Source: an uncultured Eubacteriales bacterium | GTDB lineage: Bacteria > Bacillota > Clostridia > Oscillospirales > CAG-272 | DNA: 64,000 nt | NCBI GenBank assembly: GCA_934371135.1 | Contig: CAKRNO010000004.1 | Coordinates: 1 to 64,000, forward strand | Direction: 5' to 3' | Part shown: positions 49,483-59,695 of the stretch, in pieces | Numbering within the stretch: the stretch's first letter is position 1 | Layout: every line of letters starts with the position of its first letter | The notes under the pieces: model-generated | Seen by the model: only the letters and a program-made list of their open reading frames with translations | Databases searched by the model: none | Told to the model about the DNA's origin: nothing | Made by a program: the position numbers and the translations under genes

Positions 49483-52400
49483 ATGAGTCACTTCAAAAGG
49501 AGTCTGGTCAGCGTCGTTTTGCTGATCGCACTTTGCATTTCGCTGTTCCTCCTGGTGTCATGCGACAAGGATAAAAACAATCCTGACAACACGCCTGGCA
49601 ATCAGACGAAGACAGACTATGGAATCGATAACGAGTACTTCATGCTGGAAGGAGGCATTGAGTACCACTTCACCATTACCGGTAACAAGTTCCTGTTCTC
49701 CGGGATGGACGGTGTTCAATCCGGCACCTTCACCTATGAGAACGGTACTCTGACGTTGACGTTCAAGGATGGGGACATCAAGGATGCCTCCGCCAAAATC
49801 GATAACGACGTCCTCACTCTTACCTACAAGGGCGGCACCTACCGTATGCTGCAGCGCAAGCAGTTTGCGGTAACGTTCGATGCGGACGGCGGTAGCGAAA
49901 CCGCTCCCCAGACGGTGCTCAACGGCGAGCTTGCGACCAAGCCGCAGGATCCCGCCAAGGACGGCTACGTCTTCATCGGCTGGTACACCGATAAGAACTA
50001 TACCACCGCCTTTTCGTTCAACACCACCCGTATCACGACGGATACGACGGTCTATGCCCGCTTTATGGTCAAGGGGCACACCGAGTACAAGGCGACCCTC
50101 ATCGGCGGCGGCGACCAGAAGCCCGCGGAAACGGTCGGCGGTATCCTCTACAACCTGCCTACGCCCCCTGAAAAAGAGGGCATGGTGTTCGCGGGCTGGT
50201 GGATGAGCGATTCCGACGATGCGAGCAAGCTGACCGTCAGGTATGACGGGCAGAAGCTGACGCAGGACGTGACTCTCTACGCACGGTACGAGCAGAACGA
50301 CACGCTGATGGTTTCCGTCGACGCCAAGGGAGTTTACTGGAACTCCGTCGGTACAAATGTGCCCTACTATAACGTGCTTGTCAAGTGCGGCAGCGATGAG
50401 GTGCTCAATACCCAGGCGACTGCCACGAGCCAGGCGTTTGACTTCTCTGTGAAGCCGGCGGGCGAGTACACGGTTACCGTGACCGCCGCAAACGGTAAGA
50501 GCGCAACGGCGTACTACCGCAATAAGGCGCTGGAGCGCGTCTCCAATCTGCGCGTCGTCTCGGCGGGCGGCAAGACGCTCCTGCTCTTTGACAGAGTGGC
50601 GAATGCGCAGTATTATTTCATCACGGCGAGATGCGGCAGCGCCAGCCATACACACGCCAACTACAATAACGGCAACAATCTGACGTTCGACTTCACCGAC
50701 TGCGAGATGCCCGCAAGCGGCATCACGTTCGTCGTGACGGCGAAGGCGGAGGGGTATCTTGACTCCATCGGCAGTCAATTCACTTACTTCCTGGGCCTTG
50801 ACGCCGTGTCGGACATTACCACGGACGGCACCGCAATCCGCTGGAATCCGGTCGAAAACGCAACGGGGTACATCGTCAGCATTTCGAGAGACGGCACTTC
50901 CTACAGAAGCTATGAGGTGACGAGCGGTACCTACTACAGCATCGCCGATCTGGATGCGGGCGACTTTTACGTCAAGGTGACGCCGACCTGTGCCGGGTTC
51001 TATGTTGCACCGGCGGAAGCGGTGACCTTTACCAAGACGACCCTCAAGTGCCCGGACGGCGTGAAACTCTCCGACGACAAGCTGGTCTGGAATGCGGTAA
51101 CTGGCGCTGCCGGCTATCGGGTCACCATCAACGGCGTGACCTACGACACGGCGGAGGCGGCTCTTGAACTGCGGGAATTCGTCAAGGACGGCACCGACAA
51201 TTATGCGGTTTCCGTGCAGGCTCTCGCGCGGGACGCACAGGCACATTCGCCCGCATCCGCGGCGGTCAGAATCAATTATTCTTCCGTCAGCGAGGTGACC
51301 TATCGTGACGGATATCTCTACTGGTCGCCGGTTCTGAACGCGGCGAAGTACATCATCACAATCGGCGATTCGACGGAGGAGATCGAGGTCCCTGCAACCG
51401 CTACCTCCTGGCCGATCACCTTCACCGGAAAAGGGGAGGTCACGCTCACCGTTACCTATGTGGATGCCCAGAACAAGCGCCCTGCAAGCGCTTCCACGAC
51501 CGTAGAGGTGTTCGAGGTAATCCTGGACGTCCGCGGCGGCGTCGCCGTATCGCCTCTCTATTACGCGAAGGGCGACAGCGTCACGCTGCCCACCACCACC
51601 CGTGAGGGCTATATCCTCTCCGGCTGGTACAGAACGCCGTACAACGCCGAGGCGCGTAACGAATACGCTGACGGAACCAAGTTCGAGGGCGTCGACAGCA
51701 TTCTCTACGCCGGTTGGACAGAGAAGAAGACCACCGTCAGCCTGGATTCCGGCAGTGACGGTACGATCGATAATGACAGCGTTGTCCTTGCCTATTGCAA
51801 GCGGGAAAATATCGCCACGCCGACCTGCACGGATCCCACGAAGGCATTCTTCGGCTGGTATTCCGAGCCCAACGGCGCCGGTATCAGATACTTCGACCAG
51901 AACGGCGAAGCGCTCGATATCTGGAGAAGCACCAAGGATCATGTGACGCTGTATGCACATTATGTTGAGGTGCTGGCGTTCACGCCCGTGAACGGCGGTG
52001 AATCTTATTCGGTCTCCGCGGGCCCCCTGGGGATTGCCGGTCTGACCGAGGTTACCATCCCCACCAGGTACAACGGCAAGCCGGTCACCGAAATCGCGCC
52101 CGGCGGGTTCAAGTCCTGCAGCACGCTGGTGACCATCAACATCCCGAATACCATCGAGATCATCAACATCGGCGATGACGGTGTGAACAGCTCGACCTCC
52201 AGCTTTGTCGGGTGCTCGGAGCTCGCCGCCATCAACATCTACGAGGTGGAAGGCGCAATCGAGCCGAAATACCACTCCGTGGACGGCGTCCTTTACATCA
52301 CTGAATTCGGCGAAAGCAAGATCAAGTGCTGCCCGTATGCCAAGACGGGCGTCCTGAAGATCGAGGAGGGCACCACCTATATCCCCAGCGGCGCGTTCAA

Positions 52401-55400
52401 GGGCGCCCGCGTATCTGAGGTGCAAATCCCCCATACGGTCACGTATGTCGCCGCCAACGCATTCAACAGCTACTATATCAAGTACATCCGGTTCCTTGAA
52501 ACGCCGGACGGCGCCGCGGACGCTGCGCTCGAAATGGTGGATACCGCCATCGACTCCTGCAGTCAGCTCATCGAGATCACCATCCCCTCCCGCGTGACGA
52601 GCTTCACTGCCAAGACCGTCAATGATTGCATGAGACTGACTTCCATCAACATCGTCGGGGAAGGCGGCCGGTACTCCGCGAAGGGTGAAGACGGCAAAAA
52701 GGTTCTTTGCTCCGCCGACGGCAGCAAGCTGATCTTCTGCCCGCAGGGCATGGAGGGCGAATTCCGGATCCCCTTCGGTGTCGTCACCATCGGCGACGGC
52801 GCGTTTGCTACCTGCCGCTCGCTGACGAAGGTCACGATCGACGGTAGTGTGGAGACCATCGGAAAGAACGCTTTCGATGGCAACTACAGACTGAAGACGG
52901 TCGAGATCGAAGACAAGGGGCAGCCCCTGACCATCCGCAAGGGGGCGTTCAACAAGTGCTCCGGGCTGACCCATATTACACTGCCGTGGCGTCTCGTCAA
53001 GCTCGAGGCCAACGCTTTCGCAGGCACAAGCAAGCTGACAAAAGTCATCGTCAATACTGCCGGTATCTCCGATGAGGCGGGCAATGCGACGGTCGACTTC
53101 GCGGTGGACGCGTTTGTGACGGCGGACGATAAGCGCGAGTCTTATGTGACCGACGTTACGCTCAGCGACAACACCCCGTTCTTTGACATCGCCGGCGTGT
53201 TCGGCAAGCAACTCCAGAACATCTATGTAACGGATACGAATCCGAGCTTCACCTCCAGAGACGGTATCCTCTTTGATAAAGCGGTGACGAAGCTCGTGTT
53301 CTACCCCGTGGAGCGTGCCGGTGACTATGACTTGCCGGAGACCGTTGTCGAGATCGGCGCCGCTGTCTTCCAGGGGCGTACCGAGCTGACCGGTATCACC
53401 ATCGGCAAGAATGTGAAAACCATCGGTAAGAGTGCATTCGAGGGCTGTAACAAGCTCACGACCGTCACCTTTACGGGCGGCGGCGAGGTCGCACTGGAGA
53501 TCGGCGAAAGAGCCTTCTATCAGTGCAAGGAGCTGACAGCGGCAGAACTGCCCGTCCGCCTGACGACCATCGGTGCATCCGCATTCCAGAACTGCTACAA
53601 TATGCAGACCCTGACCCTGCCCGAAGGGCTCACCAGGATCGGCGAATCCGCTTTCCGGGGTTGCCGTAGCCTGACCGCCATCGCTTTGCCCTCCACGCTG
53701 GAGACCATTGAACTGACCACGGAGGCGACGCAGGATACCATCGGGGACAAGGGCGCCTGCTCCGTCTTCTTCGGCTGCGCGGCGCTGGAGACGCTGACGA
53801 TTCCGGATTCCAACCGGTATTACGGCACGATCGACAACGTCCTTTATCAGAAAGCGGAAAAGACCACCATCGACGCGGAAAACAACGAGGTCACCACATA
53901 TGTTGCAGTCACGCTGCTGTATGCACCGCAGCGGAAAGCAGGGGCGACCGACGTGGTCACGCCCGGTACGGTGACCAAGGTAAACGCCTGGGCATTCTTC
54001 GCCAACCAAAAGGTGACGTCCATTGCGTTCGACGACATTGCCGACGGGGTGGAATTCACCATTGAAGAAAACGCATTCTACGGTGCCGCCACGCTCACGA
54101 AGGTGTCTCTCCCGAAGGGGCTGACGACCATCGCAAAGGGGCTGTTCCGCAGCTGCTCGACGCTGGAGGAGATTTCTATCCCAAGCACCGTGACCAGTAT
54201 CGGAAACAGTGCCTTCAGCGGTTGCACGAATCTGAAGAAGCTGACGTTCGTTGCGCCCGCGGAGGGCGAGCCGGTGGTACCGCTCGTCATCGAAGACGCG
54301 AAAACCTATAAGGACGCTCCTTTCTACGGCTGCGCCAGCCTGACAACGCTGGAGCTGCCGGAGAGACTGACGGTCCTCGGCGACTTTGCGTTTGCGGGAA
54401 CGGAGAAGAAGTACAATTATTCGGGTTCGGTCACTGAATATGAATACAATCACCCCATTACCACGATCGTATTCCCCTCGACGCTGACGCGCATCGGTAA
54501 GAATGCTTTCTATTACGGGAAGAACCTCGTCTCCGTGACGTTCGCTCCCGGAACGATTCTCAAGGATGAAGGAAAGGTTGCCGCCATCGGCGACAAAGCC
54601 TTCTACTATTGCAGCAATCTGACGAGCATCGCGCTCCCTGCCGGCGATACCGCCGCGCCGTACACCGTCGGGACGCAAGCCTTCATGTGGGACGGTTTAA
54701 CGTCTGTTGCCATCCCTGCCGGGCTGGGTAAGCTCGGTAACCAATGCTTCCAATACAACAAGGCTCTGACCGATGTCACCTTCGCCGAAGGGGCACAGCC
54801 CGCCTTTGGTACCAGCGTCTTTGCTTCCTGCGGCCAACTCACTGCCATTACTCTCCCGGAGGGTACCACGGAGATCGGCAGCTCCATGTTTGATAGCTGC
54901 AAGTCGTTGACCTCGATCGTCATCCCTTCGTCGGTGACGAAGATCGGTTCCAGCGCCTTCAACGGTTGTGAGGGACTGACGAGCGTGACCTTCGCCACCT
55001 ACACCGGGACGGACGGCAAAGCGTACTCCAAGGTCAACAACATCGGTGCGAACGCATTTACCAGAACCGCGATCACTTCCTTCACGTTCCCGACGCTGGA
55101 GGGCACCAAGACCCTTACCCTCGCCGGTAACCTGTTCAGCGGCTGCACGACGCTGACGTCGGTGACGCTCTCGAAGTCTGTCGGTAACCTCGGCAGTGCG
55201 CTCACCAACTGCTACTCCATCCGCAGCTTTACGGTGGATCCCGACAATGCCAACTACTCGGCAATTGAGGGCGACCCGATCCTGTACAACAAGACTAAGA
55301 CCGCTTACCGTTACGTTGCCGGACTGCTCGTCGGAGAGTTCCGCGTGGGTGACAACATTACGGAAATCGGCGAAAATGCCTTCCAAAATCAGATCGCGCT

Positions 55401-58400
55401 GACCAAGCTGATCATCCCCGCGAGCGTCAAGACTATCGGGAACAATGCGTTCAAGGGGTGCATCCTGCTCGAAACCGTTGTGTTCGAGCACAGCGAGACA
55501 GAAGCCAACCAGTTCGCCGCCGGCCTGACAAGTCAAACCAAGAGCACAAGCATCTTTGAGGGGTGCTATGATCTGAAGAATGTGACATTGCCTGCCAACA
55601 TGACGGTGATTCCGAACTCGATGTTCAGGTATTGCTACAGCCTGGCGTCGGTCGAGCTCCCGTCGGGGCTCGTCACGATCGGTACGTATGCTTTCGCAGA
55701 GACAGGGCTGGTTTCCGTTACCATCCCCTCGAGCGTGAAGACGATCGATACGAACGCGTTCGCCGGTCCGGGCGCGAGCGATTTCGGCAAGCTGGAAAGC
55801 GTCACCTTCGCGAAGAAGGCGGACGGCAAATATTCTCTGACGAAGATTAACGGTAACGCATTCAGGTATCAAAAGCTGAAGTCGGTCTCCATTCCCTCGA
55901 CGGTCACGACGCTTGGTACCTATGCGTTCAGTGACAACCCGGAGCTGACGACGGCGGTATTCGAGGGGGGGCTCACGGTAATTCCCGCGAACCTGTTCAC
56001 GAATTGTGTGAAGCTGACCTCCGTGACACTCCCGCAAAACACGACGACCATCAACGCGTCTGTTTTCAAGGGCTGCACGTCGCTTGAGACCATCACGCTA
56101 CCCGGCAAACTGACGACAATCAAGGGGTCCGTCTTCAGCGGGTGCACCGCGCTGACGTCCATCACACTGCCTGCCGGCGTGACGATCATCGATGCCTCTG
56201 CATTCGCCGACTGTACCGCGCTCACCAGCGTCGGGATGCCCGATTCGTTGGTAACCATCGGTAAGGAAGCCTTCCTCAATTGCACGGCACTTACGAGCAT
56301 CAGTCTGCCCGACACAATCAAAACGATCGGAGCAAGTGCGTTCAAAAATTGCGCGAGCCTCGCGACCGTTACCTTCGGGAACGGTGTAACAGAGCTTACG
56401 AAGATCGACACGGATACCTTCAGAGACTGCTCGGCGCTCACTACGATTGCCATCCCGGACAGCGTTACGACGCTGGGGACTACGGCGTTCCGCGGCTGCG
56501 TGGCACTTTCTACCGTCACCTTCGGTGAGGAATCCAAGCTGACCGCCATGGGGAACGAGTGCTTCGGCGGCAGCGGGCTGACGTCCATTTCGATCCCGAA
56601 GGGCGTGACGTATTTCGGTTACGGCACGTTACAGTCCAAAGCAAGTATCGGCAGCGTTGCACAGCAGTTCCTTGACTGCACGAAGCTGGAGACGGTCGAA
56701 TTCAAGGGCGACTTTGCGCTCCTCGGCGGTAAGGTCTTCCGCAACTGCACCGCGCTGACCTCCATCACCTTCCCGGCGTCGATCGCCCAGATCGGTGAGT
56801 ATGCTTTCGACGGCTGCACGAAGCTCACAAGCGTCACCATTACCGCCGGCGGCACAGAGGAACTGAAGATCGGTCAATATGCGTTCCTCAACAGCGGTCT
56901 GACGGCGTTTGCGGTACCCGCGAGAACCTCTGTAATCAACCAATATGCATTCGACGGCTGCTCGCAGCTCGCAACGCTGACGATACCGGAAGATACAGTC
57001 AAACTGACGCTCGGTAAAGGCGTCTTCCGCAACTGCGCCGCATTGACCTCCGTTGCGTTGCCGGACGTGGTGACGGCACTGCCCGACTATGCTTTCAACG
57101 GCTGCAAGAAGCTTGCATCCGTGACGGCGAATAAGCTCACGACCATCGGTAACAGCGCCTTCAGCGGGTGCTCCGCACTGACCGCGATCGCGCTCCCCGA
57201 AACGGTAACGTCGATCGGTGCCGATGCGTTCCTCAACGCGGGATTGACTTCCTTCACCGTGCCGAAGGGCTGCACGGAGATCGGTGCTAATGTCTTTGGC
57301 GGCTGCCGCAATCTCGCGACGTACGCCGTGGCAGACGGGAACACCGCGTTCACGACCTTCAAGGTGACCCAGACCGAGACGCTCCTGCTCCGGGTCGGTG
57401 CAGACGACGCCCCCTCCACGATCATCGCGGCACCCGGTCTGCTCACCGGCACCGCGACCCTGCCGGAGGATTGCCTGCTCGGTGCGTACGCGCTGAACGG
57501 TCTGCTGAAGAACATGACCTCGCTGGTGCTGCCGGAGGGGATGGAGGAGATCCCGGATGAGGCCTTCTTCGGTTCCTGCATCGAGTCGATCACGCTCCCC
57601 TCTACACTCAAGAAGATCGGTGAGAGTGCGTTTGAGGGCTCCAATCTGAAGTCCATCACCATCCCGGCGTCCGTTACCGAGATCGGTGCCTATGCGTTCG
57701 CCGACTGCGATTCGCTCTCAACCGTTACGTTTGAGGAGGGTGCGGAGCTCACGACGCTGGGCAAGCGCGTCTTCGCCGGCAGCGGACTCACAAAGATTGA
57801 GCTCCCCGCCGGTGTGACGACCCTTTACAGCAACGATCCTTATGACGATTGCTATACTTTCTACAACTGCAGCAAGCTGACCTCTGTCACCTTCCTCGGC
57901 AAGCTGACCGTGCTGAACAGCCAGGCTTTCCGTGGTTGCACCGCGCTGAAGAGCTTCACCATTCCGGCGAGCGTCAAGGCGATGGGCGTGTGGGTGTTCG
58001 TAGACTCCGGCCTTGAGAGCATCACGATCCCCGGTACGCTGGAGAGACTGTGCACAAGATCGGCAACGAATCTTACCTATGACGGTAACACCTTCAGAGA
58101 CTGCAAGTCCTTGAAGACGGTTGTATTCGAAGAGGGTGTGCAGTATATCAACGGATGCGCATTCAAGGGTTGCACGGCACTCACCAGCGTTACCATCCCG
58201 GCATCGGTGACCGGCATCGGTGACAATACCTTTGAGGGTTGCACGGCTCTGACCGATGTGAACCTTGCGGCGGGCTCCAAGCTGGAGACCATCGGTTCCA
58301 AGGCCTTCCTTGGTTCCGCTCTGACCTCCATTGCCATCCCGGCTTCCGTGCAAACGATCGGTACGTACGCCTTTGACGGATGCGCCGCACTCAAGAACGT

Positions 58401-59325
58401 GACCTTCGGAGCGAATGCACAGCTTACCACCATCGGTCTTGCCGCATTCCGCGGGACCGGGCTGACCGCGATCGCCCTGCCCACGACTCTGGCTGAGGAC
58501 GGGCTGACGCTCGGCTCAAGTCTTTTCCAGGATTGCACGAGCCTCGCAAGCGTGAAGCTGGGTGATTCCGTCACCAAGATCGACGCGTCGACATTCCAGG
58601 GCTGCACGGCTCTGACATCGATCACCATCCCGGCTTCGGTGACCAGCATCGGAAAACTCGCGTTCTCCGGTTCGGGTCTGACCTCTGTGAAGATCCCTGC
58701 CACGGTGGTCACCACCGGCGACAGCTGGTTCCAGGATTGTCTTGCACTGACCGAGGTGGAGTTTGAGACGGGCTGCACATACATTGACGATCACACCTTC
58801 GATGGCTGTGTAAGTCTCCGTACCGTGAAGATCCCCGATACGATGGAGAAGATCGATACCTATGCATTCCGGGGATGCACGTCCGTCTCCACCCTGGAGA
58901 TTCCTGCCTCCGTCACAACGGTCGGTATGTATGCGTTCGGCGGCTGGACCAAGTCGCAGACCATCCGGGTGAAGGCCTCCAAGATAATCTCCCAGAACTG
59001 GCGTCACAGCCTGAACAAAGGTTGGGACGGAGACTGCGAAGCAAACGTCATCTGGAAATGGGGCGTAAAGGAAACCGTTTATACCGGTGACGGTAAGAGC
59101 TCCGTTGAGATCATCTTCGCCGAAAACAAGATCCTCAGCCTGTCGATCGCCACCGAGGAGGGCGGCGAGACGACCGGCACGACCGTTTCCGTTACGGCTT
59201 GCACTTACGACGCCACCACCGGTGTCTATACGGTGACCGGCGACAACCTTAAGACGTATACCGTAACCGTGACGAACGGTGTGGCGACCATCACGGAAGC
59301 CACCGATACGACGACACAAGCATAA
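49483..59325 (+). CDS. Giant 3280-residue BspA-like surface lipoprotein
   Basis: Signal peptide with lipobox (FLLVSC, Cys 27). Residues about 127-275 hold two InlB-type beta repeats (VTFDADGG ... GYVFIGWYTD; MVFAGWWMSDSDDA). About 275-680 hold four Fn3-like strands sets (such as IRWNPVENATGYIVSISRDG and LVWNAVTGAAGYRVTINGV). About 680-830 hold two more InlB-type repeats. From about 835 to 3165 there are BspA-type leucine-rich repeats of about 23 residues (pattern LTSITIPASVTSIGKLAFSG with C), enough length for roughly 100 units, broken by small insertions. A 115-residue beta-rich tail with no sorting signal ends the protein. Anchored by lipid at the outer face and very extended. BspA proteins bind host or bacterial surfaces; binding here is inference. 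Own promoter and terminator. Confidence 0.9.
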   Translation: MSHFKRSLVSVVLLIALCISLFLLVSCDKDKNNPDNTPGNQTKTDYGIDNEYFMLEGGIEYHFTITGNKFLFSGMDGVQSGTFTYENGTLTLTFKDGDIKDASAKIDNDVLTLTYKGGTYRMLQRKQFAVTFDADGGSETAPQTVLNGELATKPQDPAKDGYVFIGWYTDKNYTTAFSFNTTRITTDTTVYARFMVKGHTEYKATLIGGGDQKPAETVGGILYNLPTPPEKEGMVFAGWWMSDSDDASKLTVRYDGQKLTQDVTLYARYEQNDTLMVSVDAKGVYWNSVGTNVPYYNVLVKCGSDEVLNTQATATSQAFDFSVKPAGEYTVTVTAANGKSATAYYRNKALERVSNLRVVSAGGKTLLLFDRVANAQYYFITARCGSASHTHANYNNGNNLTFDFTDCEMPASGITFVVTAKAEGYLDSIGSQFTYFLGLDAVSDITTDGTAIRWNPVENATGYIVSISRDGTSYRSYEVTSGTYYSIADLDAGDFYVKVTPTCAGFYVAPAEAVTFTKTTLKCPDGVKLSDDKLVWNAVTGAAGYRVTINGVTYDTAEAALELREFVKDGTDNYAVSVQALARDAQAHSPASAAVRINYSSVSEVTYRDGYLYWSPVLNAAKYIITIGDSTEEIEVPATATSWPITFTGKGEVTLTVTYVDAQNKRPASASTTVEVFEVILDVRGGVAVSPLYYAKGDSVTLPTTTREGYILSGWYRTPYNAEARNEYADGTKFEGVDSILYAGWTEKKTTVSLDSGSDGTIDNDSVVLAYCKRENIATPTCTDPTKAFFGWYSEPNGAGIRYFDQNGEALDIWRSTKDHVTLYAHYVEVLAFTPVNGGESYSVSAGPLGIAGLTEVTIPTRYNGKPVTEIAPGGFKSCSTLVTINIPNTIEIINIGDDGVNSSTSSFVGCSELAAINIYEVEGAIEPKYHSVDGVLYITEFGESKIKCCPYAKTGVLKIEEGTTYIPSGAFKGARVSEVQIPHTVTYVAANAFNSYYIKYIRFLETPDGAADAALEMVDTAIDSCSQLIEITIPSRVTSFTAKTVNDCMRLTSINIVGEGGRYSAKGEDGKKVLCSADGSKLIFCPQGMEGEFRIPFGVVTIGDGAFATCRSLTKVTIDGSVETIGKNAFDGNYRLKTVEIEDKGQPLTIRKGAFNKCSGLTHITLPWRLVKLEANAFAGTSKLTKVIVNTAGISDEAGNATVDFAVDAFVTADDKRESYVTDVTLSDNTPFFDIAGVFGKQLQNIYVTDTNPSFTSRDGILFDKAVTKLVFYPVERAGDYDLPETVVEIGAAVFQGRTELTGITIGKNVKTIGKSAFEGCNKLTTVTFTGGGEVALEIGERAFYQCKELTAAELPVRLTTIGASAFQNCYNMQTLTLPEGLTRIGESAFRGCRSLTAIALPSTLETIELTTEATQDTIGDKGACSVFFGCAALETLTIPDSNRYYGTIDNVLYQKAEKTTIDAENNEVTTYVAVTLLYAPQRKAGATDVVTPGTVTKVNAWAFFANQKVTSIAFDDIADGVEFTIEENAFYGAATLTKVSLPKGLTTIAKGLFRSCSTLEEISIPSTVTSIGNSAFSGCTNLKKLTFVAPAEGEPVVPLVIEDAKTYKDAPFYGCASLTTLELPERLTVLGDFAFAGTEKKYNYSGSVTEYEYNHPITTIVFPSTLTRIGKNAFYYGKNLVSVTFAPGTILKDEGKVAAIGDKAFYYCSNLTSIALPAGDTAAPYTVGTQAFMWDGLTSVAIPAGLGKLGNQCFQYNKALTDVTFAEGAQPAFGTSVFASCGQLTAITLPEGTTEIGSSMFDSCKSLTSIVIPSSVTKIGSSAFNGCEGLTSVTFATYTGTDGKAYSKVNNIGANAFTRTAITSFTFPTLEGTKTLTLAGNLFSGCTTLTSVTLSKSVGNLGSALTNCYSIRSFTVDPDNANYSAIEGDPILYNKTKTAYRYVAGLLVGEFRVGDNITEIGENAFQNQIALTKLIIPASVKTIGNNAFKGCILLETVVFEHSETEANQFAAGLTSQTKSTSIFEGCYDLKNVTLPANMTVIPNSMFRYCYSLASVELPSGLVTIGTYAFAETGLVSVTIPSSVKTIDTNAFAGPGASDFGKLESVTFAKKADGKYSLTKINGNAFRYQKLKSVSIPSTVTTLGTYAFSDNPELTTAVFEGGLTVIPANLFTNCVKLTSVTLPQNTTTINASVFKGCTSLETITLPGKLTTIKGSVFSGCTALTSITLPAGVTIIDASAFADCTALTSVGMPDSLVTIGKEAFLNCTALTSISLPDTIKTIGASAFKNCASLATVTFGNGVTELTKIDTDTFRDCSALTTIAIPDSVTTLGTTAFRGCVALSTVTFGEESKLTAMGNECFGGSGLTSISIPKGVTYFGYGTLQSKASIGSVAQQFLDCTKLETVEFKGDFALLGGKVFRNCTALTSITFPASIAQIGEYAFDGCTKLTSVTITAGGTEELKIGQYAFLNSGLTAFAVPARTSVINQYAFDGCSQLATLTIPEDTVKLTLGKGVFRNCAALTSVALPDVVTALPDYAFNGCKKLASVTANKLTTIGNSAFSGCSALTAIALPETVTSIGADAFLNAGLTSFTVPKGCTEIGANVFGGCRNLATYAVADGNTAFTTFKVTQTETLLLRVGADDAPSTIIAAPGLLTGTATLPEDCLLGAYALNGLLKNMTSLVLPEGMEEIPDEAFFGSCIESITLPSTLKKIGESAFEGSNLKSITIPASVTEIGAYAFADCDSLSTVTFEEGAELTTLGKRVFAGSGLTKIELPAGVTTLYSNDPYDDCYTFYNCSKLTSVTFLGKLTVLNSQAFRGCTALKSFTIPASVKAMGVWVFVDSGLESITIPGTLERLCTRSATNLTYDGNTFRDCKSLKTVVFEEGVQYINGCAFKGCTALTSVTIPASVTGIGDNTFEGCTALTDVNLAAGSKLETIGSKAFLGSALTSIAIPASVQTIGTYAFDGCAALKNVTFGANAQLTTIGLAAFRGTGLTAIALPTTLAEDGLTLGSSLFQDCTSLASVKLGDSVTKIDASTFQGCTALTSITIPASVTSIGKLAFSGSGLTSVKIPATVVTTGDSWFQDCLALTEVEFETGCTYIDDHTFDGCVSLRTVKIPDTMEKIDTYAFRGCTSVSTLEIPASVTTVGMYAFGGWTKSQTIRVKASKIISQNWRHSLNKGWDGDCEANVIWKWGVKETVYTGDGKSSVEIIFAENKILSLSIATEEGGETTGTTVSVTACTYDATTGVYTVTGDNLKTYTVTVTNGVATITEATDTTTQA

Positions 59326-59348
59326 ATCGTCGAAATAAATTTTTCCCC

Positions 59349-59384
59349 GCAGGGCTGCCATTGTGCAGCCCTGCATTTTATGTC
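59349..59384 (+). terminator. Terminator of the giant lipoprotein gene
   Basis: 10-bp stem GCAGGGCTGC (59349-59358) with GCAGCCCTGC (59365-59374), followed by ATTTTATG. Confidence 0.85.
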
Positions 59385-59576
59385 GGGAGAGCTCTGCGGG
59401 GCAGGGCGACGCCCGGAACCGCCCGCGACCGCCCGGCACGGGGACAATCCCCTCCAATCACGCACCGTACAGGGCACGACGGCGGGGCATGGTATGGCTT
59501 TGGTCATATCCTGTAAAGAAAGGGTCATTTTTCCGTTAATAATATGAAAACAACCGAAAAATACAACAAATAATCC

Positions 59577-59605
59577 TTTACAACCTTGTCCGGAAGTGCT
59601 ATATT
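59577..59605 (+). promoter_or_regulatory. Promoter of the MoxR-DUF58-BatA operon
   Basis: TTTACA (59577-59582), 17-bp spacer, extended TGC-TATATT (59600-59605). The rest of the 370-base gap from 59326 holds only the upstream terminator and GC-rich spacer. Confidence 0.75.
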
Positions 59606-59695
59606 ATAATATATGTATATTTATAAGAGATTCCGAAAGCAGGTCTCCCCGCCGAAAGGGGAGCGCCGCACCGGTTATTTAGACAGGAGGTCCCT

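Noticed and set aside
49558..54678. 1700-codon minus-strand frame opposite the giant lipoprotein gene
   Set aside because: It mirrors the plus-strand codon pattern, has no start signals and encodes Arg/Gly-rich nonsense. The plus strand shows signal peptide, lipobox and repeats.
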